Shown: piece after piece, positions 9,713 through 18,053 of the stretch | Layout of the letters: each line of letters starts with the position of its first letter | Position numbering within the stretch: position 1 is the first letter of the stretch | Made by a program: the position numbers and the translations under genes | Notes under the pieces: model-generated | Told to the model about the DNA's origin: nothing | What the model saw: the letters and a program-made list of their open reading frames with translations, nothing else | Databases searched by the model: none | Origin: Bacteroides propionicigenes | GTDB lineage: Bacteria > Bacteroidota > Bacteroidia > Bacteroidales > Bacteroidaceae | Assembly (NCBI RefSeq): GCF_018390535.1 | Contig: NZ_JAHBBW010000011.1 | Span: 88,664-152,663, forward strand | Length of the DNA stretch: 64,000 bases | Reading direction: 5' to 3'

Positions 9713-10097
9713 AGCTTACGCTATTTGTCCCCTAACTGGAAGCGATACGTATAAACATCCGCATCGTGAATATATTGCAAACATTCGGTCGTACACGAGA
9801 TAACCTCCGGAGAATGAAAAGAATCGGAGAACGCTGTAGCTGCCATTCCCGTTATCGGAGACCGGCACAATGCCGAACAGCAACGTCAAGTAGGTCGCTA
9901 AAGAATAGACAAATAAGGTAGTAGATCCGTAACTTGCTACTAACAGAACGGAGAAGCTACCTTACTTTTATATTATCAAAAGAAAACTCCCCATATTTTT
10001 TATAAAAAACCTCCCATATTGAATGTAATCCAATTAAAATTAGAAAGTGCGGAAGAATGGAAACAGCGCAAACCGCAAAGTTTTAGGTCGTACAATG
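9713..10097. other. Non-coding stretch before the CRISPR array
   Basis: No convincing gene on either strand. The last 130 bases are strongly AT-rich (runs around 9964-10040) and could be the array leader. No cas gene or tracrRNA-like anti-repeat with following hairpins is seen. Confidence 0.5.
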
Positions 10098-10911
10098 TTA
10101 TTAATTTGTTTATATTTTAGTATCTTTGAACCATTGGAAACAGCGAATACAGGACGCTGACGGAGATATATCGGGTTGTGATTTGCTTTCATTTTAGTAT
10201 CTTTGAACCATTGGAAACAGCTTCATTTGCCACGATGTGAACTTATAGACGGTTGTGATTTGCTTTCATTTTAGTATCTTTGAACCATTGGAAACAGCTT
10301 CATTTGCCACGATGTGAACTTATAGACGGTTGTGATTTGCTTTCATTTTAGTATCTTTGAACCATTGGAAACAGCCTTCCAGGTCTTCAGTTCCTTCGGC
10401 AGGGAGTTGTGATTTGCTTTCATTTTAGTATCTTTGAACCATTGGAAACAGCGAGTTGCTCAGATTGTCTTCGCTCCTTATGGTTGTGATTTGCTTTCAT
10501 TTTAGTATCTTTGAACCATTGGAAACAGCATCATAAATGTCAAGAGTATTGGAAGTTAGTTGTGATTTGCTTTCATTTTAGTATCTTTGAACCATTGGAA
10601 ACAGCTCACCAGTCTCAACATCTACCAAGTCGTGAGTTGTGATTTGCTTTCATTTTAGTATCTTTGAACCATTGGAAACAGCGTTTTCAAAGCGCAAACC
10701 TGTTCGATATAGTTGTGATTTGCTTTCATTTTAGTATCTTTGAACCATTGGAAACAGCAGTATATTTTACAGTACGTATTGCAGATGGTTGTGATTTGCT
10801 TTCATTTTAGTATCTTTGAACCATTGGAAACAGCCCGTATTCACTTCTTTCTCTGCACGAATGCGTTGTGATTTGCTTTCATTTTAGTATATTTGTTGTA
10901 ATCTGAAGTAT
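10098..10911 (+). CRISPR. CRISPR array, 11 repeats and 10 spacers, type II-like 47-nt repeats, no cas genes in window
   Basis: Nine identical 47-nt repeats start at 10175, 10252, 10329, 10406, 10483, 10559, 10636, 10712 and 10788; each begins GTTGTGATTTGC and ends CCATTGGAAACAGC. A first repeat (10098-10144) has a degenerate 5' third; a last one (10865-10911) keeps only its first 26 bases plus a -7-like box. Spacers are 29-30 nt. Spacers 2 (10222-10251) and 3 (10299-10328) are identical, showing a repeat-spacer duplication. The repeat length and GTTGTG start are the form I know from Bacteroidetes Cas9 (type II-C) loci, which sets the crRNA strand as plus. Each intact repeat contains GTTG-N19-TATCTTTG, a full Bacteroidetes promoter pattern. 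No cas gene is within 10 kb on the left or in the ICE to the right, so the array is orphan at this scale. Confidence 0.97.
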
Positions 10912-11140
10912 CTTATTTGATTATCAACGCTTTGTAGAAAACTCGCATGAGAACGGGCAACGGATAAGAAAATTCCAAGCTGTTTAGAATCACTATATTC
11001 CTCATGCTTTCAAATAACTCTTTTTTCTTGATGCAAAGGTAGCATTTTTTCGTGATTGCCGGTAATTTTCGGGCATAAAATATCACGGTCATTTCAAGAA
11101 ACATATACAGCGGACATGACAGCCATACCGTAGCCGAATC
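10912..11140. other. Intergenic junction between CRISPR and ICE
   Basis: Nothing convincing is encoded. A minus-strand -7-like box TACCTTTG (11041-11034) would read toward the array and could start a short transcript with a 31-codon open frame (MRNIVILNSLEFSY and so on) that I do not accept as a gene. Base composition shifts from AT-rich to GC-rich near 11050-11150, so the left ICE boundary probably lies here. Confidence 0.45.
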
Positions 11141-11302
11141 CCCGTAACTCACAGGCAAAGGTAACCCGTGTCCTGCTCGTACAAGCAAGGTCAAGCCCTC
11201 CGGGTGTCGTGGAAAAATCATCCTCGCCCGGAGGGCTTGCGGTATTTTTCCCGCCAACCTTGCATGTACGGGACACGACCTTTTATGGCCTGTAGTTACG
11301 GG
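11141..11302 (+). promoter_or_regulatory. Quasi-palindromic leader element, copy 1 (candidate ssDNA promoter)
   Basis: Outer arms CCCGTAACT (11141-11149) and AGTTACGGG (11294-11302) pair perfectly; CCGTGTCC pairs with GGACACG inside. The core contains ATCATCCTCGC and an A/T-rich stem. On the minus strand of the left arm TTG-N22-TACCTTTG reads outward to the hairpin base. The element ends 42 bases before the start of the gene at 11345; a short GC hairpin lies between. Confidence 0.65.
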
Positions 11303-11344
11303 AACTCCGGCCCCGAAAAGCCGGATCACTAAAAATAAATTGTT

Positions 11345-12172
11345 ATGTCACAGCAGGTAACAAAAGAAAAGTACAGTATCGAAACACTCAGAGAGCGGAA
11401 TGTTTCATACGACCACCAGCATTGGCTGACACAGAAAGATGTGGATATGGCCAACAATTATGTTGAACTCATTGAGCGGACACGCTCCGAAATTACACCT
11501 CAAATCGGCGACAGGCTGGTATATGTAACCGAACACGGGGATTATTACGGAAACGCCCTTATTGACAGCAGGAGTGCAAAAGAAGGATATCTTTCCGTAT
11601 GCGAACAGCCGTATGTGCCTTTCGTGTGGGAAGAGGACGGCAATATCCGTCTGAGTGTCAGCGGAGGCGCATTCCATTCCGTGAATCCGGAGGAACTGAA
11701 ATTCCTGAAATGGACGGAAGGGGTGTTCAAGGACTGGGGGCATTGCGGTGCTTGCGCCAACGGTTCGGTGTCATTTCTGGCTAAGGTACCGTTATGGTTT
11801 TATGCCGAACCCAATCCCAGGTATGGAGATTTCACGACCGAGACCTACCGGAAGTTCTACCTACACAAAAGGGAGGAATCGGAAAACGGCAATCTCTATC
11901 AAGGCTTTGACATCGCTTTTCGGGACGAAGCCGAGTTCCGGCAGTTCCTGAAGGACTACGAAGGAACGGTGTTCAAGGGAAATTGGGATAATCAAATCGT
12001 GTTATGGTGTTTCCGTCGGGAATATGTGTTCTTACCTTCCGCCGAATGGGAAACGTTTAATGCCCCGATCGAAACGAGGAGGCTCAACTTCCATCCCGAG
12101 CAGGTCAAGATAGTCAAGGACATGGAAAAGCACATCACTTATTTCTACCGGATTAAACCGGATAATTTTTAA
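11345..12172 (+). CDS. DUF4121-like ICE accessory protein
   Basis: 275 residues, no signal peptide or membrane segment, so cytoplasmic. Visible features are a Cys pair in DWGHCGACANGSVSF (about 138-150) and a mixed alpha/beta composition with many aromatic residues. I associate it from memory with DUF4121, a family found in Bacteroides conjugative elements beside DUF4942 and methylase genes; function unknown. It is the first gene behind leader element 1 and is followed after 18 bases by the next gene. If the leader acts as a single-stranded promoter, this would be expressed early in the recipient. Confidence 0.6.
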   Translation: MSQQVTKEKYSIETLRERNVSYDHQHWLTQKDVDMANNYVELIERTRSEITPQIGDRLVYVTEHGDYYGNALIDSRSAKEGYLSVCEQPYVPFVWEEDGNIRLSVSGGAFHSVNPEELKFLKWTEGVFKDWGHCGACANGSVSFLAKVPLWFYAEPNPRYGDFTTETYRKFYLHKREESENGNLYQGFDIAFRDEAEFRQFLKDYEGTVFKGNWDNQIVLWCFRREYVFLPSAEWETFNAPIETRRLNFHPEQVKIVKDMEKHITYFYRIKPDNF

Positions 12173-12190
12173 CATTTAACCCTAACAGAT

Positions 12191-13132
12191 ATGCAAACGA
12201 CAACAGCACCCAAGGCCGGCAACGCTCCCGACCTGCTTCAAGGCATTCTGAGCGTACAAGTGAGAAACGAGGACAAGATTACGGAACAGGACCGTGTCTA
12301 TTGCCAGACGCAGCAAAACCTGCTTTACAAGACACTCGACCAGATTGACCGCTGGTACGCCGTCTTCAAGGAAGAAGCCGAACAATACCAAGCCGAACGT
12401 AAGTTCCATTACGAAGAAAACGGCAAGGTTTCCATGCGTGATTTCTACACTTACCATAACGACAGGGAAGACTATTCACACAACGAGTTCAAACCGTTTG
12501 ATCTGATTAACGATCTGGTGGATAAGAACCGAAACGCCAACGCGAATTTTGCGAACCGCATCATTTCTTATTTCAACAGGACTTACAAAGTGTCGGTTCC
12601 TGAGTATAAAATAGACGAAAAAAAACTTCCGATGGGCTTCCGTCCTGTTTATGACACATATGTAGATGTAGTCATCGAACACTTGGGCGGCAAGAGTTTC
12701 CGGGAAACGGCCGTGGAAGAACTGCTCGCACGCCTGAGCAAAGTTGTCAGACCGGCATACTGGAGCAAAGTCAAGACGGAGTTGAAGAAGGACAAGATAA
12801 TCTTTCCCGAAATCATCCGTTTCGACGATTTTTCCATGCAATACAACCAAAGGAACAGAATCTCCTACAACTACGGCGGAGAACTGGAAACCCTGTGTGC
12901 CGGCATTGCCTACGGTGCGGATGACATACTGAATGGAAATTCAAAGATGATTATCCGTTTTGATGACAACGACATTTCTGTCACAGACTGGTACGACCTT
13001 ACGACCACCAATGCCGAGCAAATCCGATTCTACAAGAACGGACGTATCGATGTCCGGTTCAAGGACAGTGCGGCAGCCGAAAGTTGTTTCAAGCGTCTGC
13101 ATCTGGATGAAATCACCCTAAGAGAAAACTGA
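12191..13132 (+). CDS. DUF4942-like ICE accessory protein
   Basis: 313 residues, soluble. The N-terminal half is helical and charged (YCQTQQNLLYKTLDQIDRWY); the C-terminal part has YNYGGELETLCAGIAYG and a compact strand-rich end. From memory it resembles DUF4942, which accompanies methylases in Bacteroides ICEs; no methyltransferase motif is visible in this copy. It is co-directional with the gene before it and closed by a terminator at 13153-13191, so genes 11345 and 12191 form one short unit downstream of leader element 1. Confidence 0.55.
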   Translation: MQTTTAPKAGNAPDLLQGILSVQVRNEDKITEQDRVYCQTQQNLLYKTLDQIDRWYAVFKEEAEQYQAERKFHYEENGKVSMRDFYTYHNDREDYSHNEFKPFDLINDLVDKNRNANANFANRIISYFNRTYKVSVPEYKIDEKKLPMGFRPVYDTYVDVVIEHLGGKSFRETAVEELLARLSKVVRPAYWSKVKTELKKDKIIFPEIIRFDDFSMQYNQRNRISYNYGGELETLCAGIAYGADDILNGNSKMIIRFDDNDISVTDWYDLTTTNAEQIRFYKNGRIDVRFKDSAAAESCFKRLHLDEITLREN

Positions 13133-13152
13133 CCATGATAAGATTTACACAG

Positions 13153-13191
13153 CACCCCGTAAGGCAATCCTTGCGGGGTGTTTTCATTTTT
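13153..13191 (+). terminator. Rho-independent terminator
   Basis: CACCCCGTAAGG and CCTTGCGGGGTG form a 12-bp stem (one G-T pair) with a CAAT loop, followed by TTTTCATTTTT. It ends the 11345-13132 unit just before the methylase-helicase gene. Confidence 0.85.
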
Positions 13192-13211
13192 AACGATAAA
13201 CAGATAAAGTC

Positions 13212-16200
13212 ATGTATGCCATCATCCCCCAACAGATACCGCAAGGTATGCGTGCCGAAGTCAACGAGAAGATACTTTTCGCCATAGACTCCGGCAAGGA
13301 CCTCATTCCGGCGGAGAGCATCTACAACTGCTATACCGGTATCGGAGGGCTGCACAACCTCAAACAGTCCGACTTTGCCAGCTACCACGAGTATGCCGAA
13401 GCGAAGAAGGAGTTCGAGATGGGACAGTTCTTCACCCCGCATGAAATATGCCGGGACATGGTGGATATGCTGTGTCCTGTCTCATCCGAAATGGTTCTTG
13501 ACATGTGTTGCGGTATGGGCAATTTCTTCAACCATCTGCCCAACCCGCATAATGCCTACGGCTTCGACATAGACGGCAAGGCCGTGTCTGTCGCACGATA
13601 CCTCTACCCGGAAGCCCATATCGAGAAATGCGACATCCGGCAATACTATCCGGAACAACGTTTCGATGTTATCATCGGCAATCCTCCTTTTAACTTGAAG
13701 TTCGACTACAAACTGTCGCAGGAATACTATATGGACAAGGCTTACGATGTGCTCAATCCGGCAGGAATCCTGATGGTCATCGTGCCCTGTTCCTTCATGC
13801 AGAGCGGGTTCTGGGAGAAGACACGGATAGCCGGTATAAACGGCAGATTCTCATTTGTCGGTCAGACGAAGTTGGGCCCGTCAGCCTTTGCCGCAGTCGG
13901 AGTCCATGACTTCAATACGAAAATCATGGTATTTCTCCGTAAATCGGGCCACATCAAGATGCAGGCTTACAACGCGGAAGAATTCATAACGGCGGACGAG
14001 CTGAAAAAGCGCATCGGCGAGGCCAGGGCGATGAAACACCGGTTGCGTTTCGACCTGATGCGCGAAACCAACCGGATCGACAAGGAAGAACTTGAGCTGT
14101 TCGAGTACAAACTTGCCAAGTACATGTACGAGCTGAAGGCGCACGCCAAGTTGAACAAACATATAGACAAGGCGGAAGCGTTGGTCACGAAGTTCCGTAA
14201 CCAGAAACCGCCTGAGAACGCCACGCGGGAGCAGGTGGAGCAATGGGAGAAGAACAAACTGACCCCGAAGAAAGTGCTTGCCGTCATCCGCAGGTACATC
14301 ACCTCGCAAAATACCGTACCTCGCAAGGAAGTGGCATTGGTGAAGACCTCATACGGCTTCAAACTGAAACAATATGCTCCGCGACTCCTTGACAAAGTTC
14401 CGCACAAGGCGGCAAGTATCAACGACCTCGTGCTGGAACGTACTGAACTGCCCATACCGGAAGTGCCGACAGAAAAGAACATGCGTCAAATCCGTGCGGC
14501 GGAGAAACTGATCCGACGCAAGCGGAGAGAGTACGAAATGCAGAACCGGCTGTTCCCGGAAATGGAAGAAGATGACAGGCTGAAAGAATACCTGGACCGG
14601 TGTGCATTCATCAACAAGGACGGCGAGACCTGCGAGTTTACCACGCTCCAGAAACACGACCTGAACCTTGTCTTGCAGAAACGCCACGCGCTGCTGAACT
14701 GGCAGCAAGGCTCTGGCAAGACTGCCGCCGTGTACCATCGTGCCAAATACCTGCTCAAATTCCGCAAAGTACGGAATGTCATCATACTGGCTCCTGCCAT
14801 CGCCACCAATATGACATGGATACCCTTCCTCTCGATAAACAGGGAACAGTTCCGGGTGGCAAGGAACAATGCCGACCTGGAAACTGTGCCGGAAGACGTG
14901 TTCATCGTCCTATCCACCTCCATGCTCGGCAAGCTGAAACGGGGCATGGCAAGGTTCGTCAAACGCAGTTCAAGAAAACTGTGCCTTGTTTTCGACGAGT
15001 CGGACGAGATAACCAACCCGTCGTCACAACGTACAAGGCATATCCTCGGTCTCTTCCGCCGCCTCAAATACAAGATACTCGACACCGGTACGACCACACG
15101 CAACAACATCGCCGAACTGTACAGCCAGTTTGAGCTGTTGTATAACAATTCCATAAACATGGTCTGTTGGAGCAGTCGGGTGTACCACGAGAACAGGGAC
15201 AAGGAGATAGAGGAAGATAACAATCCGCACTATGGTGAGCCGTTCCCCGCTTTCAGGGGGCATGTGCTTTTCCGTGCCTGCCACTGTCCGGGGAAATCCA
15301 CCGTGTTCGGCATTGAGAAGCAGAACCAGGATGTCTATAACAAGGAGGAGCTGGCCGGCCTTATCGGGAAGACCGTCATTACACGCAAGTTCAGGGACTT
15401 TGCAGGAGAAAAATACAAGATACGGACACATACCGTCAGCCCGTCCGACAGCGAGCGTGAGGTTTACCGTGTCATCATCGAGGAGTTCTGCCGCATCTGC
15501 GAACTGTATTACAACAGCACGGGGGATGCAAAGAAGGATGCCGGACTCCGGCTTATGCGCCAGATCAAGCTGCTCATCAAGGCCTGCTCCGTCCCACACC
15601 TGATAGAGGGCTATTCCGGAGACGGGATTCCGAACAAGACAAGGTACATCGAAAGGCTGGTACGGAAGATACCCGGCAAAGTGGCTGTCGGCTGCACGTC
15701 CATAGCCGCATTCGACCTTTACGAGAGCCGTCTCCGCGAATGTTTTCCTGACCGTCCCGTATTTGTGGTCAAGGGCGACGTGGCGTTCAAGAAACGGCAA
15801 AGCATCGTGACGGAGTTCGATTCCACCATCAACGGCATACTGGTATGCACGCAGCAGAGCCTGAGCAGTTCGGTGAACATACCCACCTGCAACGACGTGA
15901 TACTTGAATCCCTGCAATGGAACATCCCGAAGATGGAGCAGTTCTACTTCCGTTTCATCCGTCTCGACTCCAAAGAGCTGAAGGACGTGCATTATGTCAC
16001 CTACAAGGACTCCGTGGAGCAGAACCTGATGGCGCTGGTGCTTACCAAAGAGCGGCTGAACGAGTTCATCAAGACGGGCGAAGTAAAGGAACAGTCGGAA
16101 ATCTTCGAGGAGTTCGACGTCACCATGTCCGTCATCGAGAGCCTGCTGGTCAGGGAGCGTGACAGCGAAGGGAAAATACATATCAGCTGGGGAAGCCAGC

Positions 16201-16214
16201 GCATCATGAACTGA
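13212..16214 (+). CDS. N6-adenine DNA methylase fused to SNF2-type helicase
   Basis: 1000 residues. The N-terminal methylase domain has GQFFTPHEICRDMVDM, the AdoMet loop DMCCGMGNFF (about 97-106) and the catalytic NPPF (about 155-158), placing it with N6-adenine methylases. A helical, basic middle region (about 260-470) follows. The C-terminal superfamily-2 helicase has Walker A LNWQQGSGKT (about 492-502), the Walker B-like box LVFDESDEI (about 592-600), GTTTRNN and a late helicase half ending in QWNIPKMEQFYFRFIRLDS. Similar proteins are recurrent on Bacteroidales ICEs. A role in modifying or protecting element DNA on entry is plausible but unproven. It stands alone between a terminator and leader element 2. 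Confidence 0.85.
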   Translation: MYAIIPQQIPQGMRAEVNEKILFAIDSGKDLIPAESIYNCYTGIGGLHNLKQSDFASYHEYAEAKKEFEMGQFFTPHEICRDMVDMLCPVSSEMVLDMCCGMGNFFNHLPNPHNAYGFDIDGKAVSVARYLYPEAHIEKCDIRQYYPEQRFDVIIGNPPFNLKFDYKLSQEYYMDKAYDVLNPAGILMVIVPCSFMQSGFWEKTRIAGINGRFSFVGQTKLGPSAFAAVGVHDFNTKIMVFLRKSGHIKMQAYNAEEFITADELKKRIGEARAMKHRLRFDLMRETNRIDKEELELFEYKLAKYMYELKAHAKLNKHIDKAEALVTKFRNQKPPENATREQVEQWEKNKLTPKKVLAVIRRYITSQNTVPRKEVALVKTSYGFKLKQYAPRLLDKVPHKAASINDLVLERTELPIPEVPTEKNMRQIRAAEKLIRRKRREYEMQNRLFPEMEEDDRLKEYLDRCAFINKDGETCEFTTLQKHDLNLVLQKRHALLNWQQGSGKTAAVYHRAKYLLKFRKVRNVIILAPAIATNMTWIPFLSINREQFRVARNNADLETVPEDVFIVLSTSMLGKLKRGMARFVKRSSRKLCLVFDESDEITNPSSQRTRHILGLFRRLKYKILDTGTTTRNNIAELYSQFELLYNNSINMVCWSSRVYHENRDKEIEEDNNPHYGEPFPAFRGHVLFRACHCPGKSTVFGIEKQNQDVYNKEELAGLIGKTVITRKFRDFAGEKYKIRTHTVSPSDSEREVYRVIIEEFCRICELYYNSTGDAKKDAGLRLMRQIKLLIKACSVPHLIEGYSGDGIPNKTRYIERLVRKIPGKVAVGCTSIAAFDLYESRLRECFPDRPVFVVKGDVAFKKRQSIVTEFDSTINGILVCTQQSLSSSVNIPTCNDVILESLQWNIPKMEQFYFRFIRLDSKELKDVHYVTYKDSVEQNLMALVLTKERLNEFIKTGEVKEQSEIFEEFDVTMSVIESLLVRERDSEGKIHISWGSQRIMN

Positions 16215-16247
16215 AAAATGGAAAAACAAATGAGAAACCGCAGATTC

Positions 16248-16400
16248 CATTCCACAGGCAAAGGTAGCCCGCCCCCTTACCGGCAGGGCAAGGTCATGCC
16301 GCAAGCGGTTTTCGGGAAAATCATCCTCGCCGGAGGCTCCGGTATTTTCCCGAAAAACCCTGCACTGCCGGGGTGCGGACCTTTTGGAGCCTGTGGAATG
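16248..16400 (+). promoter_or_regulatory. Quasi-palindromic leader element, copy 2 (candidate ssDNA promoter)
   Basis: The 12-bp outer stem CATTCCACAGGC (16248-16259) / GCCTGTGGAATG (16389-16400) is perfect; the inner stem GGTTTTCGGGAAAAT / ATTTTCCCGAAAAACC flanks ATCATCCTCGC. On the left-arm minus strand TTG-N22-TACCTTTG points to the hairpin base, and the -7 box faces non-matching bases. The ArdA-like gene begins 30 bases later. Confidence 0.7.
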
Positions 16401-16429
16401 AAATCCCCGGTTCCGAATCATAAACTATA

Positions 16430-16939
16430 ATGAAGAATATCATGGACTTGAATCAGGCAGAAGTGGCAGTGACCACGCAGCATCTCATAGACATGGGGCA
16501 GGAAAAAGACAACCTGCTGCAAATGTCCGACTTCGGCGACATGGGGGAATTCCTGTGCACCTGCTCCGAACTGTTCCCCGAAGAGGAAACTCCGGAATAC
16601 AGGTACACGAAATGGGAGGAAATCCCGGACCTGCTCATCAACCGGGAATGGCTGTGTCCCAACTTCTTCGAGATAAGGGAGGCGATGGAACAGCTGGAGG
16701 AACCCGACAAGGATTGCTTCTTCGACTGGTGTGACCGTTACGGGCATGACATCAGTACGGAAGACCCGCACCTGCTGGTGGCGCACTATATCGAACTTTA
16801 TGGAAATGCGGCCTATATCGACGATGAGCCTTGCCCGGACAGCGGGGATGACAGCCTGCTGTACTGTCCGGGCATATCAAGCAACTATTTCGACACGGGT
16901 ATTCCCCGTTTCGAGGTATTCGATGACAATTACGATTAA
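16430..16939 (+). CDS. ArdA-like antirestriction protein
   Basis: 169 residues and very acidic, with many Asp/Glu throughout (DFGDMGEF, CSELFPEEETPEY, EQLEEPDKDCFFDWCDRYG), as expected of DNA-mimic antirestriction proteins that occupy type I restriction enzymes. The segments LCPNFFEIREAMEQL and GHDISTEDPHLLVAHYIELYG resemble, from memory, Bacteroides ArdA proteins. An alternative start is Met5 (16442). It is the first gene behind leader element 2 and heads a long co-directional run. Leading-region ArdA on plasmids is expressed from single-stranded promoters, which strengthens the reading of the leader. Confidence 0.65.
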   Translation: MKNIMDLNQAEVAVTTQHLIDMGQEKDNLLQMSDFGDMGEFLCTCSELFPEEETPEYRYTKWEEIPDLLINREWLCPNFFEIREAMEQLEEPDKDCFFDWCDRYGHDISTEDPHLLVAHYIELYGNAAYIDDEPCPDSGDDSLLYCPGISSNYFDTGIPRFEVFDDNYD

Positions 16940-16959
16940 AGCATATAAACATATACAAG

Positions 16960-17274
16960 ATGGAAATCAACTTCAAAGGACCGGTAATGCCGGTTGACCC
17001 CTATTCGCAAATGGCGTTTGTGGAGATACTGAACATTCTCCTGACGGCAGGGCACATCGTGGATGTGAACAGGTTCCTGATAAACAGGAATGCCAATCCG
17101 CTATTCGGCTCGTTGTCAGGATATTTCAGATGGTCATTCTCCGACAACCACTTTACCCTGTGGCAACGGGTGGAATACAACTCGCCGCTCTGCTTCAGCC
17201 GGCGCATATTCAGCATCCATTTCGGGATGCTGGCAAGCCGTGACAGGAAAAGAGACAATACGGTAATGAACTAA
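16960..17274 (+). CDS. Unknown ICE protein, 104 aa
   Basis: Not recognised. A soluble, strand-rich protein (GSLSGYFRWSFSDNHFTLW) with a basic C-terminus (LASRDRKRD). It starts 20 bases after the ArdA-like gene and precedes the next by 12, so it is part of the same transcript. ATG 16960 follows an A-rich spacer. Confidence 0.65.
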   Translation: MEINFKGPVMPVDPYSQMAFVEILNILLTAGHIVDVNRFLINRNANPLFGSLSGYFRWSFSDNHFTLWQRVEYNSPLCFSRRIFSIHFGMLASRDRKRDNTVMN

Positions 17275-17286
17275 AAACATATCAAT

Positions 17287-17655
17287 ATGAGTCACCAGGT
17301 AATTACAAGAATGGCATACAATGCCAAAACCAAGCAGATAGAAACTTGGCAGCATTCCAACAACGTGTGGCCGACAACAGACCATTTTTATGCATTGGAT
17401 GTGAAAACAGACGAACAGATGTTTGAATTCATAACATTGATAGCAAACGGATTGTGGCAAGGGCGCAAATGGCGTAAAGCATTCAAGACACTTTTTGAAG
17501 AATATCCGGAATTGGTCAGGTCCTCATACGAGCACGAGCTTAGAGGCCAACCTTGGAAGGCATACTGTGCCATTTGCAAAAAATATGAGGAACTTGCCCA
17601 AAGCAAATGCAATGAAATAGTTGCGCGATTCAGGCAACTTACCGGGATTGTCTGA
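17287..17655 (+). CDS. Unknown ICE protein, 122 aa
   Basis: Not recognised. Helical C-terminal half with two Cys (YCAICKKYEELAQSKC) and an aromatic N-terminus (WQHSNNVWPTTDHFY). No membrane segment. In the small-protein operon downstream of leader element 2, spaced 12 and 20 bases from its neighbours. It is less GC-rich than the genes around it, which hints at a separate origin. Confidence 0.65.
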   Translation: MSHQVITRMAYNAKTKQIETWQHSNNVWPTTDHFYALDVKTDEQMFEFITLIANGLWQGRKWRKAFKTLFEEYPELVRSSYEHELRGQPWKAYCAICKKYEELAQSKCNEIVARFRQLTGIV

Positions 17656-17675
17656 CCCAAACAGATGCAAAATAT

Positions 17676-17963
17676 ATGGAAGAGATAAAGATTTCAAACA
17701 GACAAATCGCGCTGATGGCTTTCGACCGGTTGCGCAAGGAAGACAAGACAGATTCCGCATTGAAACTCGCACGGTGTATGCTGCATGGCACAAGCATATC
17801 TCTTGGCATAGGTGATATCGACTGGGAGATAGACAGGGCAATACAGCAGTGCGGAGGAGTGCCAAGAACAGGATACAGATACACGGCTTATTTCCACTTC
17901 AACCGGAATACGGAAATGGCAAAGGAAATATATGACAAGATCGTGAAGGAACTGTATGGTTAG
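17676..17963 (+). CDS. Unknown ICE protein, 95 aa
   Basis: Not recognised. Small, mostly helical (QIALMAFDRLRKEDKTDSA), with Gly-rich GTSISLGIGDIDW in the middle. A GC-rich hairpin directly follows its stop, so it may be the last gene of the first part of this operon. Confidence 0.65.
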   Translation: MEEIKISNRQIALMAFDRLRKEDKTDSALKLARCMLHGTSISLGIGDIDWEIDRAIQQCGGVPRTGYRYTAYFHFNRNTEMAKEIYDKIVKELYG

Positions 17964-17971
17964 GAAACAAC

Positions 17972-17999
17972 ACGGAGGCGGCTTGAAGGCCGCTTCCGT
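17972..17999 (+). terminator. Terminator-like hairpin
   Basis: ACGGAGGCGGC and GCCGCTTCCGT pair over 11 positions (one mismatch) around TTGAAG, nine bases after the stop at 17963. The following CATTTATAA is only weakly T-rich, so termination may be partial. Confidence 0.55.
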
Positions 18000-18053
18000 C
18001 ATTTATAACGGTATGTACGGGAAAAGGAATCCTGCCGTACACAGGTAACAGAA

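Noticed and set aside
10865..10911. Last degenerate repeat as a tracrRNA anti-repeat
   Set aside because: Its minus strand pairs with the first 26 bases of the repeat, but the 3' continuation would be the array itself rather than tracrRNA hairpins and a terminator.
10913..11329. 138-codon minus-strand open frame between CRISPR and the first ICE gene
   Set aside because: It runs across leader element 1, whose palindromic GC-rich arms create open frames on both strands; the predicted product has no domain and no suitable start context.
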